Shown here piece after piece: positions 11,558-23,609 of a DNA stretch of 64,000 nt. The position numbers and the translations under genes were made by a program. Source of the stretch: Riptortus pedestris (lineage: Eukaryota > Arthropoda > Insecta > Hemiptera > Alydidae); NCBI GenBank assembly GCA_019009955.1, contig CM032230.1, positions 101,526,001 to 101,590,000 on the forward strand. Reading direction: 5' to 3'. Under the pieces are notes generated by a model. The model was not told the origin of the DNA. It was given only the letters and a program-made list of their open reading frames with translations, and did not search any database. Position 1 is the first letter of the stretch. Every line of letters begins with the position of its first letter.

Positions 11558-13506
11558 CAGAGAGCCCCTCATAGTTTCTTTATTATTTAAGATATTGAAT
11601 TACTTTCTATTTTACAATGAGCAGAACACGCTTAAATGTGACAAGAAAGATGGCCCTCTTAAAATTCATTTTTACATATTGATTTTTATACTATTTGAAG
11701 ACTTGGATTTTTTTTTTTCAAATTCAAATATCTTTTTTGGAAAGTCTATAAACTAGTTATTTTTATTGTGTTTATTTTAAAATTTGTTACGTTTGTTATC
11801 TATTCCATTAAAAAAATTATATTAAAAAAATGTAAACTTTTAAAACATGGTAGCAATTGAAGGTTATCCGTATTCAGTGAGTTGCCATGGAGGAAGAATT
11901 CAAATTTAATAATTAAATTATTATTTAGTTACGTTCTGTTCCGTCCTAAAAATATATAAAATTCAGTGCGAACTATTCTTTAGCTCTTTTGATATCTATC
12001 TTGAAAAACAATAAAAGCTCTGTGAATCTACCTAAATAGCTCAAACGTAACATTGTTAGAAATGATTTATGTAAGCACCAATACGACTTATAATAAATAT
12101 ATGTCTAAATATAACTCATGGGCAGACAGGAGTACACTGGTCTATACAATGATGATGGGATGGTCCAAAATATTGAGCTAGACAGATGGAAATTCTATTT
12201 TAACAAGGTTCCAGATCGATCGACTGGTTCTCTGCCAAGATTGCCCGTCGTTCGAATTTCTCAGCTCGGCCCGTCTCTCTGGCGGAATTTAGTGCCGGCT
12301 CAAACTTTCGAGAAGCGACTGTGTAGCGGGTACGCATCTGACAAACTGCAAGTCTCTTCCAATGACACCCGAACTACGGCCCGTTAATAAAATGTCTACC
12401 GCATAAAGTGGTTTCTAACAGATAGCGCACCTGTCAGCTGGGCTCCCAGCCCATAGACATAACTCTTGGGAATTACACTCCGCCTGGATGTGAGAGGCCT
12501 CTCCTTTATGGGCATACGCTCGTAAAGACGCAGGCAAGATTTAGAAGGAAATGTCACGTTGTCAGGGTAAGCCAGCGAAAATGTCGCCATCCGGAACAAC
12601 TCCTCTCTACTAATGTGAATCTCAGATCGTGAATCACAGATATGATGTACAATCTATCCATACCTATATCATATTCCATTCTTTATCTCAAGCATTCGAA
12701 ATGATTACTTACAAATGATCTCTTTATTTTTATAATTAGATAATTCCAATTATCCATGATTTTATAAACATAGAAACATATAATAGTAACAGCTTTTGCA
12801 TTTTACTCCCAAATTCAAATTCTTAAAACTGATAGGGAATCATCATTTATGATCTAGTGGCCATTTTCTTTTTTTTATCATTCATTACTCTAGTAGCAAA
12901 GCTAGTGTTCTAGAGTTTCCAGTCTAAAACACAGATATTAAACATTGTCTTATTTAAAGATGTGGCTGCCGGGCAACTGCGTTGGACACCAAAGTGCCTT
13001 ACGATCTACACCGAGCGGCATTCGAGTAGCTACAGAAGACAACTGTATGGAATCTGCTAAGCTGACCCACTCGGCTCAAAAAATCCGCTCCTGTAACAAA
13101 CCCTGGTTGTTTGTCGAAAGCTATTGAGCCAAAGTTTTGTTTCTCCCCTTCCAACTTTCTGAATTTCAAAGCAAACTATATATCCTCGACATGACACTTG
13201 CTTAGTATAAATTCTGAGTGTGGTTAACACCGCCTACTGTCGCACTAAATGAGAAATACAGAATACAATTTGACATTCGCCTTAGACATAATTCTACCAA
13301 AACCGAAATTTACAGCTTCACAGCACCTACAACATTACAGGATCATGATTTTTCGTTTGAGCATTAAAGGCATGGTTATAAAAAACATGTAGTACCTGTA
13401 GTAAATGCCACAGTTAATAATAAATTGTTAACACAAATAACACGGATAATTTTCCGGTTAGAGAAAAATGTGTAAAAAAGCAATTGCAGTACGTTCCTTC
13501 TTAATA

Positions 13507-13543
13507 ATATATATATATATATATATATCTATATATATATATT
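13507..13543. repeat. (AT)n microsatellite
   Basis: Two AT runs are separated by a single TC interruption. Confidence 0.9.
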
Positions 13544-13876
13544 ATATCTTATTAGCTACAGTAGTTACCAACATTTCCTTTTCAGTTCTCAGGCACTACT
13601 TAAGCTATTTCACAAGAAGATTTTAAATTACTAAAATAGTCACGAAAATATAAACCGCTAAATGAACACAACAACAAGAAATCGTAAAAAAAACGGATAT
13701 TGAAATCTGAGTAAAAGAAGATTAATTAAATACAATTTTTCGATCCTACCCAAAATAATGGAGACATTTTGAGTATTTTATTTTAATTGTTCTTGAAACC
13801 CTCACTCCTTCTGAATGAATGTTACTGATTAAAGAATTTGATCATTTGTTTTACATGAAACGCTTATATACATACG

Positions 13877-13879
<3 letters not shown>

Positions 13880-13942
<63 letters not shown>
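13880..13942. repeat. Compound (TA)n-(TG)n microsatellite
   Basis: About 16-17 TA units pass directly into about 15 TG units, followed by a poly-T run. Confidence 0.95.
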
Positions 13943-13946
<4 letters not shown>

Positions 13947-16697
13947 TTTTAGTGGACCTTACTCATCACTAATGAAGAAAGAAATGCTGAGTTTTGTTAG
14001 TCCCTTAAATAAAGTTGTAACAATCCAGTTCAAGCTGAAGAAGTCCAGCAAGAGGAAATGAATGCACTCGGACCTAGGTACCATACAAAAAAATACAGCA
14101 AGTAAAGTGTCATGGACCTACAGTTTGTGGCAAGAGGAATCCCTATACGAGCACAGGAGAGGTATTGCAAGATAGAGGACATAAAACTGAAGAAATAAAT
14201 ATTCTCTATATCCTGAAAATAAAAAAACATCAATAGAATACCATTACTCATATAATAAATGTTAGCTTCCGCCGAGCCTTTACTGCTTAATAATTAAAAA
14301 AATATTTAAAAACAATAAGTTAACAAGAAAATGAATAACGGGGTGGGGGTTTCTAACTTACACTAACTGGGAGGCTGACAGGTACTTGTTAAAAGAATAT
14401 TGTATATTCATCAATTTAAATACAAATTTAAGTGGGACTGCTAGGTAGAATCAATAGACATTTGAAGAAATATTTAAAACATTTTATCCTGATTACAATA
14501 TCTACTACTGGTTTACTTGAAATAAATTCGCTAAACCGTAAGTGATTGGTTTGCTTGACGTCATGGATGTTATTGAGTTAAATCAGCAGTAGGAAAAATA
14601 AATTAAATTTATAAATTGGCAATGCATTTTGATGATTTGATTTGATTTCTTAGTTAATCAAAGTAAATGAACGTCACGGAGGTTATTTAGCAGTCAACTG
14701 GTTGTCGGACATCTAATTTATTTGAAATGTATATCCAATTTATGTCTGAAAGATAGAGGCCTAGATGGTGGGTGAATCGATTTATAAAGTCATGACTGAA
14801 TGGGTTAATCAATTACCCAAAGAGGAATGCATGAATAAATAATTACAAAGGCAATTAACAACGTTTCAAGCTGTCATTTCAAAATAATGAAGTTTTGTCT
14901 TGTTAGGATCATTCAATATAAAGACAAAACAATAAAATTTAAACCTTTTATACTACTCAGTCCATAATAGGTGAGCCTGACATTCTTTTTTGAATTAAGA
15001 ATCATAGGCTCAAATGGTCTGAACATGACGAATGGATGAAACTGTGCTGGCAGATATAAAAGATTGTGTTTTAAAACTGTATTTATTTCAGAATTAAAAT
15101 CCTTTATTGGTGATTGTATTCATCGTCAGAGGTACGTACTTAGAGGTACATAAACTTAAATATTTCCTCTATGGGCATATCCATCCCATTCCTGCTATGT
15201 CCAAATGGTCCTCCACCCAAACAGATATCAAAAGGAATTTGTACTCCTAGGCTTAAGATAGGAGCTCCAATTTCTGCGTCAAGCAGTATGAGTGAAGTCT
15301 AATATGCGAATAATAAGACATATTAGTTACAGAATCATTCTGTCTGAAACGTAATAGTCATTCTCAGATAATTCGACCACATAGTAACATTATTTAGATG
15401 ACCTAACCCGGTAAGCCCTTTAAACAAAATGAGCCTCCAGAATGCTATTATAAAGCTGTCATTTATTCAATGATTGAATAGCAGCTACTGACTAATAAAG
15501 AATTGTATAAGGATGTTATAAGCTTTAGTAATCGGGAAACAACATATAAAGATAAAGAATCAAAATAAGTACATCCTATATTATTAGATACATTTGTTTC
15601 TAAGCTGCCTTATACAGTCACCGTTATGTCTGCCAAAGTTTGTATTTTCATTAAAACTTTTAGATATTTTTGTAACAAGCACAATGTCGACTCGCAGAAC
15701 TTTTCAAGAAACGAATGGCGCGATTTTTCAGAGAATTTTTCAAATAATCACCAATTTAAATATTTATATAATATATGTGGTAAAATTCAATTTCTTCTCA
15801 ATTTTGTTTTTGTTTATTAATTTGCTATTAACTGTAGCTAGTCCCATCTATGGTGGGCAATGACGTAGTCAAAGTCTTTAAAGGAACTTTGTAATGACTG
15901 TTAAAGTAAATGTTCGGTTTTGACCTTTAGATTGGTTGACTTCCATGTGTATGAAGTGTATTCAAATGGGAGTTTTGGGAAAATTGTGTTAATCGTTTAT
16001 TAACGTGCACTGTATGGCTAATCGGAGTGGCCCATCTACTGATTAAAAATAAAAAAGAGTTCCTTCAAAAGTTCTTTTGACGGGACAAAATTAATGGAAT
16101 AAAAACAATAAGAAACTCTATTTATTGAGCGAATATTTGCGTTGACATAAGAGCTTTAGCAGTGTTGGAAGAATCTAAAGACTTGATGACCTCATCGGAA
16201 ATGGACTCTTAAATCTATAAAAGAGATTAACAAAATGGAGATAAGGATGAAATCTATGCCTCACTATCTATTTACAACCCCTGTGAGGTCAACTATTTTT
16301 CACGCAAAAAGGCGTCCTTTGGTTTTCCCATCTCTTGAGTTTATGCTGTAGTTAATAGAACAGCTTTTATGTTCCGTGAAGTATGTCAACCCTGAAATAA
16401 CACCCAGTGACATACTTCACTTTGTACAAGTTAGACTCTGACATTAAAGGCTCATTTCCGAGACATGTTTACATCCAAGGAAATGGCTAGTAGAATTCAA
16501 TCTTTGAAATGGACATTTGCCATTTATCCTAAAAAGGCCTACTCCAGTTTATATGTCGACGCTCTATTTTTGTTTAAATATAAACTTCAACCTTATAAGT
16601 AAGTCAAATATCCTTATTCGAACTTGAGCTAAGAAGAAAAAAAAACATTTGTTACTACATTACATGTTACTACTATTATTATATATTAACATCCACG

Positions 16698-16819
16698 TTT
16701 TAGCAGATTTACCTTAAGAGATATCAGCTATTGAAGTCGCACTCATGACGCGATTTTCGATAAATTTCTTCAAATGTCCATCAATCCTACCCAGGAGATG
16801 ACGGAAATGAGGTCCATTC

Positions 16820-16875
<56 letters not shown>

Positions 16876-17298
16876 CTGATAACGCTCTAGTGGTCGCAAT
16901 TTTTGTTTGATCGCTACCAAACTCGTTTTATACAAAAAGACAGATCAAGTTTGTTAACGGCTGAAATAGGACAAGTGGTAGGGGGGGGGGTTAGAGGGGG
17001 ATTTTCGAAAATTCGAAATATCTCCGTTACCATACGTCGGCTCAAAAAATTGTATAGAACCAATCTTATTGCAAATTAAATTTACTATAAATATTGTTTT
17101 ATACATTTATTATCTATCTTGAATATTAACCGAGATGTTTGATTTTTATTAAATGTGGGCGGATAACGGACGAATGAGTTTCCCGCCAAAAGCTAGTTCG
17201 GCCGTTTCCGTAACTGTTCGGCTCTCGTCTGGAGATTTCTCTATTGTATAACTTCACGTGGGACATCTGCTTAGTTAACGCAGCCCCTCCATGACGGA
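16698..17298 (-). mobile_element. Family A (HINE-like) element, internally deleted copy
   Basis: On the minus strand it starts TCCGTCATGGAGGGGCTGCG (17298 downward) and reaches AAGCAGATGTCCCACGTG. It ends at a degraded hairpin, AGCTGATATCTC-loop-GGTAAATCTGCT (16702-16729), then AAAA. Internal blocks shared with the full-length copy include the CATCTCGGTTAATATTCAAG segment, a C-rich tract, AACGGAGATATTTCGAATTTTCGAAAAT and GTTAACAAACTTGATCTGTC. An (AT)n core lies at 16824-16871. The TTGCATG / GACGTCAT segment between head and core is deleted, leaving 0.6 kb. Non-coding. Confidence 0.7.
16824..16871. repeat. (AT)n core of a family A copy
   Basis: About 24 TA units lie inside the family A element, at the position where other copies also carry AT or CA/CT runs. 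Confidence 0.92.
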
Positions 17299-17362
17299 CT
17301 TTTTTCTACTACAGCTGATGAAACGGGTTTTCTATAGTTTACCGCCCATATCTAGTCACGGA

Positions 17363-17450
17363 GGGACTAAGGATTGTATTTAATGAGTTCGTCAATAAAT
17401 AAATTCCTGCTGCCCTTGTGAGAATCAAACTCGCCACTCTAGATTTACCA
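17363..17450 (-). repeat. tRNA-derived SINE fragment
   Basis: The minus strand gives TAAATCTAGAGTGGCGAGTT, then TGATTCTCAC, then TTTATTGACGAACTCATTAAATAC and AATCCTTAGTCCCTC. This matches the middle of the SINE family. Both the tRNA head and the 3' tail are missing. Confidence 0.65.
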
Positions 17451-20349
17451 TTAATACATTTAAGTGAAATTAAAATAACCCTAAACTTAAAAATTGATTT
17501 GCTATTAAAAAAAAGAAAAAATGTGTTAAAAATAAAGATAAAATAGTATAGTTAGCACTCAGTATCAACACACTTTATGCTGTGCATCTCAATGACAGAG
17601 TCAGGATTCAAACGTATACAGAAAAGAGAGCTAGTTAAGCCGTTCTGATTAGCCTCAGAACAATAAAGTGATATTTTATTATAATCGAATAAAATAATTA
17701 GTGGTGATTGGCATAAACTGAGCTACAATGTGTCTCATTATATTTTCTAGTTGGTAAAAGATATTCTATTCGTTCACTTACAAGAGTTTTGGCTAGCTTT
17801 GGTTTATCCGGTCCCTCGCGAATCGACATAAAGCTCGATTTATTGGTCCAATAAGAGTCGACAATATAGATTCAAATAGGGGAATGTAAATCAGTTCTAT
17901 TTTACATAACTTCCTTTCTAAGTTGTTTTCATTCTTTTCTATTCCACATCCCAAACCAAGATGATTTTGTCTTCAAAATTACAAAAGAAAGACGTGAAAA
18001 TTCAGTCAAATACTCCCAACTGTAAGTTTAATGCACCTCTTCAAGGGCTATAATTATACAAATAAAATCGTTAACATATTTTTAAAAATTGTTTACCAAA
18101 CACATAGGAATCCACATAGATGGAAACATATCCCAAGCGCTCCTCACAACCAGACTGACGCTTGAGACTATTCCCTAAGCCATAATGGTTTCAAACCAAG
18201 TAATAAAATCTGAGATATTAATTAGTAGTTTCAATGTTAAGTCTTGAAGCATTCATACACGCCTGCATAAATAATTGACTATTGCTAATTATGATATGGC
18301 CTGCAGAGGACAACTTACCGTATTTGCTGAGAATTGGATATCTTAAGAAATCAAGATTAGAATGCAGTGTCCGTACTGCGAGGTCTAGTAACAATAAGTT
18401 GTTACGGAGCCCACTAAGCCGAATTAGAAATAAATAACTTTGGAACCTAGCACCAAGACGATATGAAGTATGACGTTTACCGAAACTCTCTCTCGTCACC
18501 AAACACCACAAATCACGGAACCTACTCAATGAAGAATGAAGGGTGTCCACATGACCAATCGTATTGTATGGTAAAGGCGCTAATTTGGGGCCTCATATCT
18601 TATAGTCTGAGCAGGTTAGGATAGTGCACCCAATAGCAGGCCAGTGTCTAAATATGACACTTCTGGAGACGAAACTCGCAACATGCGCTCAATCAACTGC
18701 CTACGGGTTTTACTAGATTATTATAAGATAATAATTTATTTTTATTTCTTCATTAAAAAAAAATAATTTAAAACATGACGCATTGCATTGAACTTGATTT
18801 GTAGGATAATACCCTGTAATCAGATTAGTAGTTATTAGGATCGATACACTTATGACAAGCAATTCCTCATGTGTTGAAGGGAGAATAAAATTTTAATATA
18901 AACATAGAAAAAAAGGGTTACAAATGAGGGATTAGTATTCAGAAATATTTAAACTTAATGTCCACATACTAAAAATACATGGGCAGCAGAAGGTGCCGTT
19001 CCTCAAACCCAGAAATAAATATAAACGTCAGGAATGATTAAGAAGCATGAACAAAAAAAAAAATCAAGACCAGATTTAAAAAGGTGATAATGATAGGAAT
19101 TCTGATCCGCAGAATTTGGCAAGGGAGCTGTCAGGGAACAGAGCCTTAGCTACTCGCCCACGGCCTTCTAGAGACAGATCTGTCAACAGCTTCCCACCTA
19201 GTGACGTTATATCAACTCCAATGCCTTTTATATACTAGTTGTTTTATTTTCTTACATGAGATCATTGAATATCATTAAACATTGATAAATAAAACCCAAT
19301 GTTGTAAAATGTATGTACCGCATTTCTTCCTTTTATTAAATTTCAATTTTTTTAGGGAACCGGGAAAATTTAAATATTTTGTTAATCCAACTATGTAGGA
19401 CTCAAAATTTGCCAAACAGCATTGGGGGAATTCAAGTTATTAGTTTGACACCCTACCTACACTATTGACCAAAGACCCTTAAGTTCGCTACTTCTTTCCT
19501 CGACTGCCAAACGATCAGACACAGGTAAACAAAATTTATTGTGCGATCTTCAAAACATGGATAGACTCTATGCTTAGTAAGGACATGGTACCTACAACTG
19601 CTGCCCAAAAAGGTGGGAATTAGCCAATCCATTGTTGTAAGAAGAAAAAAAGGAACCACGATTTTTGGTTTGATAATGGAAACATTTTTGGAAATTGGTT
19701 TGTAATAGGTCACCTGGTTGTTTGAACTCAGATCAACCTTAAATAAATTTGCCATAATAGAAAAATTATGGTGGGATAAGATTAGATCTCATTCATCTCC
19801 TTACTAGCACCATATTATTTTGCCTGAAACTCTGTCAACCTTTACATCCTAGTTATAAACGACACATTTAAACTATAGTATGAAAGAATAGGTATTCACA
19901 TCTGTGGAACTCAATACATTCCTTTTTTGATATGGATTGATATTCAGTGTACAAGTGCCAGGAAAGTCCTTAAAAAAAGTCATAAATTAATGAAAGGAAA
20001 CTATTTCAAATATTATCATCTCGAAAGATTTATGGGCTTTAAAAGTCACTATAAAACGGCCACCCAAGCAGCCAAAAATAACACTGTAAGGTTGTGGAAA
20101 AGAACACCAAGTGGACAAAAACCCTGAGAATTATACATTAAAATTCAAATTTAATTCACAACCCTCAAGTAAAACAGCATCCGTATCCGTCTAGGGGGAA
20201 TATTTTTTCAGGATATCCCCCCTTATTCCTGCTTTCATAACTGAAACAGATAGAAACTATTTTGCCTTGGTCTGCTGCTTCTTAAATTGTTTATACTCAT
20301 ATTGAATGAAATAACATAGCACATAGAGTAAGTCTACAACAGTACCAAT
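17451..20349. other. No supported feature
   Basis: AT-rich DNA with a 110-codon minus-strand ORF (18218-18550) and a 97-codon one (19462-19755). Neither contains a motif I recognise or clear splice signals, and I do not call genes here. Confidence 0.45.
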
Positions 20350-21051
20350 CAAGCTGAGGCTGCGTAAACTTTGCAGATTTCCCATGCACAGGTATGACAC
20401 ACTATTGGTCTCATCTCCCCCCTCGGGTGAGTTGAAGTGGGCATTAAATAAAAGCTGAAAACAGGAAAGCACGAATAGCTTCCTAGATATTTGAGTTACA
20501 AAAAAATGTATAAAATAATAATTGAAGAACTTCAATAGTTCTCAAGACCGATTCTCTATAACATTTTTCAATACGGCTCATAATAACGTAGATATTTTAC
20601 ATACGTAGATTTTACATTATAGATACCCCCCCCTAAACCCCCTTAATTTGAGCCAATAAACACATTGAACTTAAGTGTTGCATGTAACGGTTAAACATCA
20701 AGTGTGGTATGGAACAAATAAATATTTTTGAGTTAAGTACGTAAACTTTTGATTGATGATGTCATCACACAGGTTATTTGCATGCATCTCACAGTAAAAG
20801 TGCAATGAAAACAATATTTCGTATTTAGTGGTTTATGCCACAAGAACTTATTGTTGATATGACATTAGAGAGGTTTCCTGAAGGCTAAAAATTAAAAATT
20901 GCAATATCTATAATGTTCAAGATAGACAAAAAATGAAAAACAGACATATATATCATTTTGAATGGACCTCATTTAAATTATCTTCTAGGTAGCCTAGATG
21001 GCCATTTGAGAAAGTTTTTCGAAAATCGAGTCAGGGGAAATCTGCTAAAAA
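20350..21051 (+). mobile_element. Family A (HINE-like) element, rearranged copy
   Basis: The head is recognisable (GAGGCTGCGTAAACTTTGCA GATTTCCCATG, ~20355-20390). The far end matches the family terminus (GGAAATCTGCTAAAA, ~21037-21051) preceded by TTTTTCGAAAATCGAGTCA. Internal modules appear in an unusual order. The AACGTAGATATTT / CCCCCCCCTAAACCCCCTTA block (~20580-20645) comes before TGATGTCATCACACAGG (~20757) and GAAGGCTAAAAATT / CAATATCTATAATGTTCAAG (~20880-20930). In the full-length copy the latter modules come first. The copy therefore looks like a partial dimer or a recombinant of two copies. Confidence 0.58.
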
Positions 21052-21649
21052 ATGTACATTTTTCACAAGAAAGGATACAATAGTAGCATCCTAAACCGAA
21101 GAGAATTTTTTAAATAATAAATAAAATAATAAAAATGTTCATCCCTATTACCTTCAACAGACAGATTGTTTGAACTCAGAACAAGGTAATCAAGTTATAA
21201 AGATGTGTTTTAGAAGAAAGAGGGGACGATGATAGAGTTAGCATACTTATTCTCTCTTCCATAATAAAAAATAACCATCAGACTTAGATGAGGAAATGTT
21301 ATTGCCACGTTTGTAGATCTCAAACGGACTTTTGACTCAGCAAACCAAGGGGAACTGTGGTAAAGACTGAAGAAGCTGGGGTAAAGAGAGAAAGTACTAT
21401 ACTGAGTTCCTAACCAACCTTTATGAGTCAGCCAGGTTTATAATTACAGAGGCTGAAAAGTTATCTAAAGAGTTTTTATTTTTAACCTCAGAAGTTATGC
21501 TGCAAGTGGAAAACCTAAAGTTCTTTTCCTCCTGTAAATATTGTACATAATGGACTTTTTCAAATGATTCCAAGACATTATAAATTTTCGTATGGAATTC
21601 TTCCTATTCGTCGTCCAATTTCAAGCATTGGCTAATATGATATTTAGTG

Positions 21650-22100
21650 TTGAATAAAACAGCTAAATGTCGAGTATGGTATAGATCAAATAAACATCAT
21701 CATGTAATAACGTAAAATCTTAATTAATGACGTCATCGCCCAACGTATTTGCATGTACCTCAAGCAGTAAAAGTTTAATAAAAACAGTATCTGGTATTTA
21801 AACTTCCAATAGAGGAGTTCGTGGTATAATAGATTACAGTTAATATCCTATGAGTAGGAGTTAGAGTAAGATGAAAACTAAACTATGGAAATATCTCGGT
21901 TAGTGTCCATGATAGAGAAAATATGTATGTCACAATATTTATAGGCAATTCAATGTTCAATTAGATTGGTTTTTAACAATTGTTTTATCCGGCGTAGAGT
22001 AACGGAGATATTTCGTTTTTTTGAAATTTCCTCCCCCTAAACCGCCCCTCCCCTCTCGATTTCCGTCGTTAAAGAACTTTATCTTGTGAGAAAATTTTAC
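21650..22100 (+). mobile_element. Family A fragment lacking both termini
   Basis: Shares, in order, AAATGTCGAGTATGGTA, TGACGTCATCGCCCAACG, TTTGCATGTACCTCAAGC, AATATCTCGGTTAGTGTCCA, AGATTGGTTTTTAACAATTG, AACGGAGATATTTCG, the CCCCCTAAACCGCCCCTCCC block and CGTCGTTAAAGAACTTTATC with other family A copies. Neither the head nor the terminal hairpin is present. Confidence 0.58.
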
Positions 22101-23081
22101 AGTTCATGGCGAATTGTCAATGGAGTAAAGAAGAAGAACTATCAATTATATCAAGAAATAAATCATTTATATAGTGATGCAAATGACTCACAAGACGTTA
22201 TTCTAAGTTTACTTCCTTTTCGTGAAAAAAATTATTTTTAGTCAAAGAAATTATGTTCTTTTTTAATTAATGGAAACTTCTTCATTTTAATTTGAATGAA
22301 TTTATGAGTCGCTTTTTTAATGCGTGCCTTGATAACACTAGTTCTAACAAAAGTTCATTTAGACCTACTGTTTCGTGTAGACATTGGGATATTCTTTGTC
22401 CAATCATAACCAAAATTTAGCTAATGGAAAATTCGATGAATGCTTGTAGTCGCTGCTTAGTGAATCCTTATTTGCCATCTGATTTAACACACTTCACAAC
22501 GTTATGGGTATTCGAGTGATTTATGTGGTCTCAATCAGAACCAATTCTCTCAATAGGGACCGCGACCACGCTTTCGTAATACTGGAATTATGATGGATGG
22601 GATCAGAGTGGTTTTATTGTGACAACGCCTCAGAAACTATCGCCTCCTATTTTGGTACGATTCTTGAGAAACTCACGGTGATAATGTTCTTTAGAAGGTT
22701 ATAGTAGGTTAGTAAGGATTTGAAGAATCGTGAACGATTAGGATCCTGTGTATACTTGTTAATAATGTATAGTGTAACGCCTCTAAGAAAACCAAGAACA
22801 ATTAACACACATTCTTGAATGGACCCAATTTATTTTCTAATGGTCGTTAACCCTGCCATTGCGTCATTTCCGTCAGGGTCACATTCTATGGTCCAAAGAC
22901 ATCGGTCATTTTTGAACAAAATTGTTAGATAATCATTGCTGAAACTGGGGAAGTATTTTCAGTCTTTTGCCAATTCGCGAATTTCTCTTAGAAATAGCGT
23001 AATTACTACAGTATATCACCTGATAAGGTCAAATTTCATTAAGCCAATATAATGTTTTGGGCACCTAGATGACAAAAATAC
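22101..23081. other. Region 3' of the LTR-like unit, no coding remnant
   Basis: If the LTR at 23082-23609 were a 5' LTR, this is where the primer-binding site and gag would lie on the minus strand. I see no ORF of useful length and no gag or pol motif, so no internal retroelement region can be supported. Confidence 0.45.
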
Positions 23082-23609
23082 TGTTACGTTTTTATTACCA
23101 AAACCAGTAATAAGCGTTTTTAATAAGAGTTCTTTTGGATTGCAAAATCAAATACTCGCATGTTTCACAGTTTTTATCACTGCACAATTTATTTCACAAT
23201 GCACAATACACTTGGTAATTATTCTTAATTACTACTCACAGTATACACTGACAGCGTCACTGTTCTTCAAATTACACAGTCCAATAATTCGCTCACGGTC
23301 ACTGAAATTCACAACAAGACGGCACTGCACTGTCCTTTACTTCGCGGCACTGCACTGTTACTTACAGTCACAGGACAACACTGTTCTTCTTACAAAAACA
23401 CTTTACCGCACTGCACTAAGTTGCACTGTAGCACAGATCTGAACATCAAGACAGGTGCGAATAAAACTGACTCGCTCGCGGCTGCCCGGTTCTTTATATA
23501 GGTCGTCGGCATACATCAAAGGGGAATTCTCTGGTCCCTTTGACGCTGGGCTGGACGGGGGGTCTAGTAGAAGCTAGACCTTTTGTCGGCTTCTTTGATC
23601 TACATCACA
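23082..23609 (-). mobile_element. LTR-like retroelement promoter unit (solo or truncated LTR)
   Basis: Read on the minus strand, the unit starts TGTGATGTAGATCAAAGAAG and ends near ACGTAACA, giving TG...CA boundaries and about 528 bp. It contains CTATATAAAG (TATA box, 23492-23501) and a GAGTCAGTTTTATT initiator ~30 bp downstream (~23463-23472). A GC-richer leader full of CAGTGCAGTG-like repeats follows, with AATAAA signals (~23188-23193 and ~23094). This U3-R-U5 order is typical of insect LTR retrotransposons. No target-site duplication is visible with these boundaries, and no second LTR or pol ORF is present. The exact ends and the superfamily are uncertain. Confidence 0.55.
23463..23501 (-). 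promoter_or_regulatory. TATA box and initiator of the LTR-like unit
   Basis: On the minus strand TATATAAAG (about 23500-23492) is followed ~30 bp later by TCAGTTTTATTC, matching the arthropod initiator TCAGTY. Both the spacing and the strand agree with the inferred LTR direction. This is a core-promoter prediction from sequence only. Confidence 0.5.

Larger units (their letters stand above)
11002..11867 (+). mobile_element. Internally deleted piggyBac-superfamily element
   Basis: The left end has a TTAA target site (11002-11005) followed by CCATTTAACTACTACCATGG and GTCAAAAACGACCC. The right end is its imperfect inverted repeat: the reverse complement of about 11841-11863 reads CCTTCAATTGCTACCATG. 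It is followed by TTAT at 11864-11867, a decayed TTAA. TTAA target duplication and a C-terminal cysteine cluster are hallmarks of piggyBac. At ~0.87 kb against ~2.5 kb for autonomous elements, the catalytic DDD domain is gone. A third copy of the terminal motif lies inverted at 11190-11220. Mutations in one TTAA and in the TIR indicate an old, immobile copy. Confidence 0.78.
11868..16697. other. Intergenic or intronic sequence with microsatellites
   Basis: GC-richer patches at about 12200-12600 and 12960-13130 carry ORFs of 60-89 codons with no recognisable motif. The rest is AT-rich. Apart from the microsatellites listed separately, nothing is supported across this 4.8 kb. Confidence 0.45.

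Noticed and set aside
18218..18550. 110-codon minus-strand ORF as a gene
   Set aside because: No recognisable motif, no splice or promoter context, and a length within chance expectation for 64 kb.
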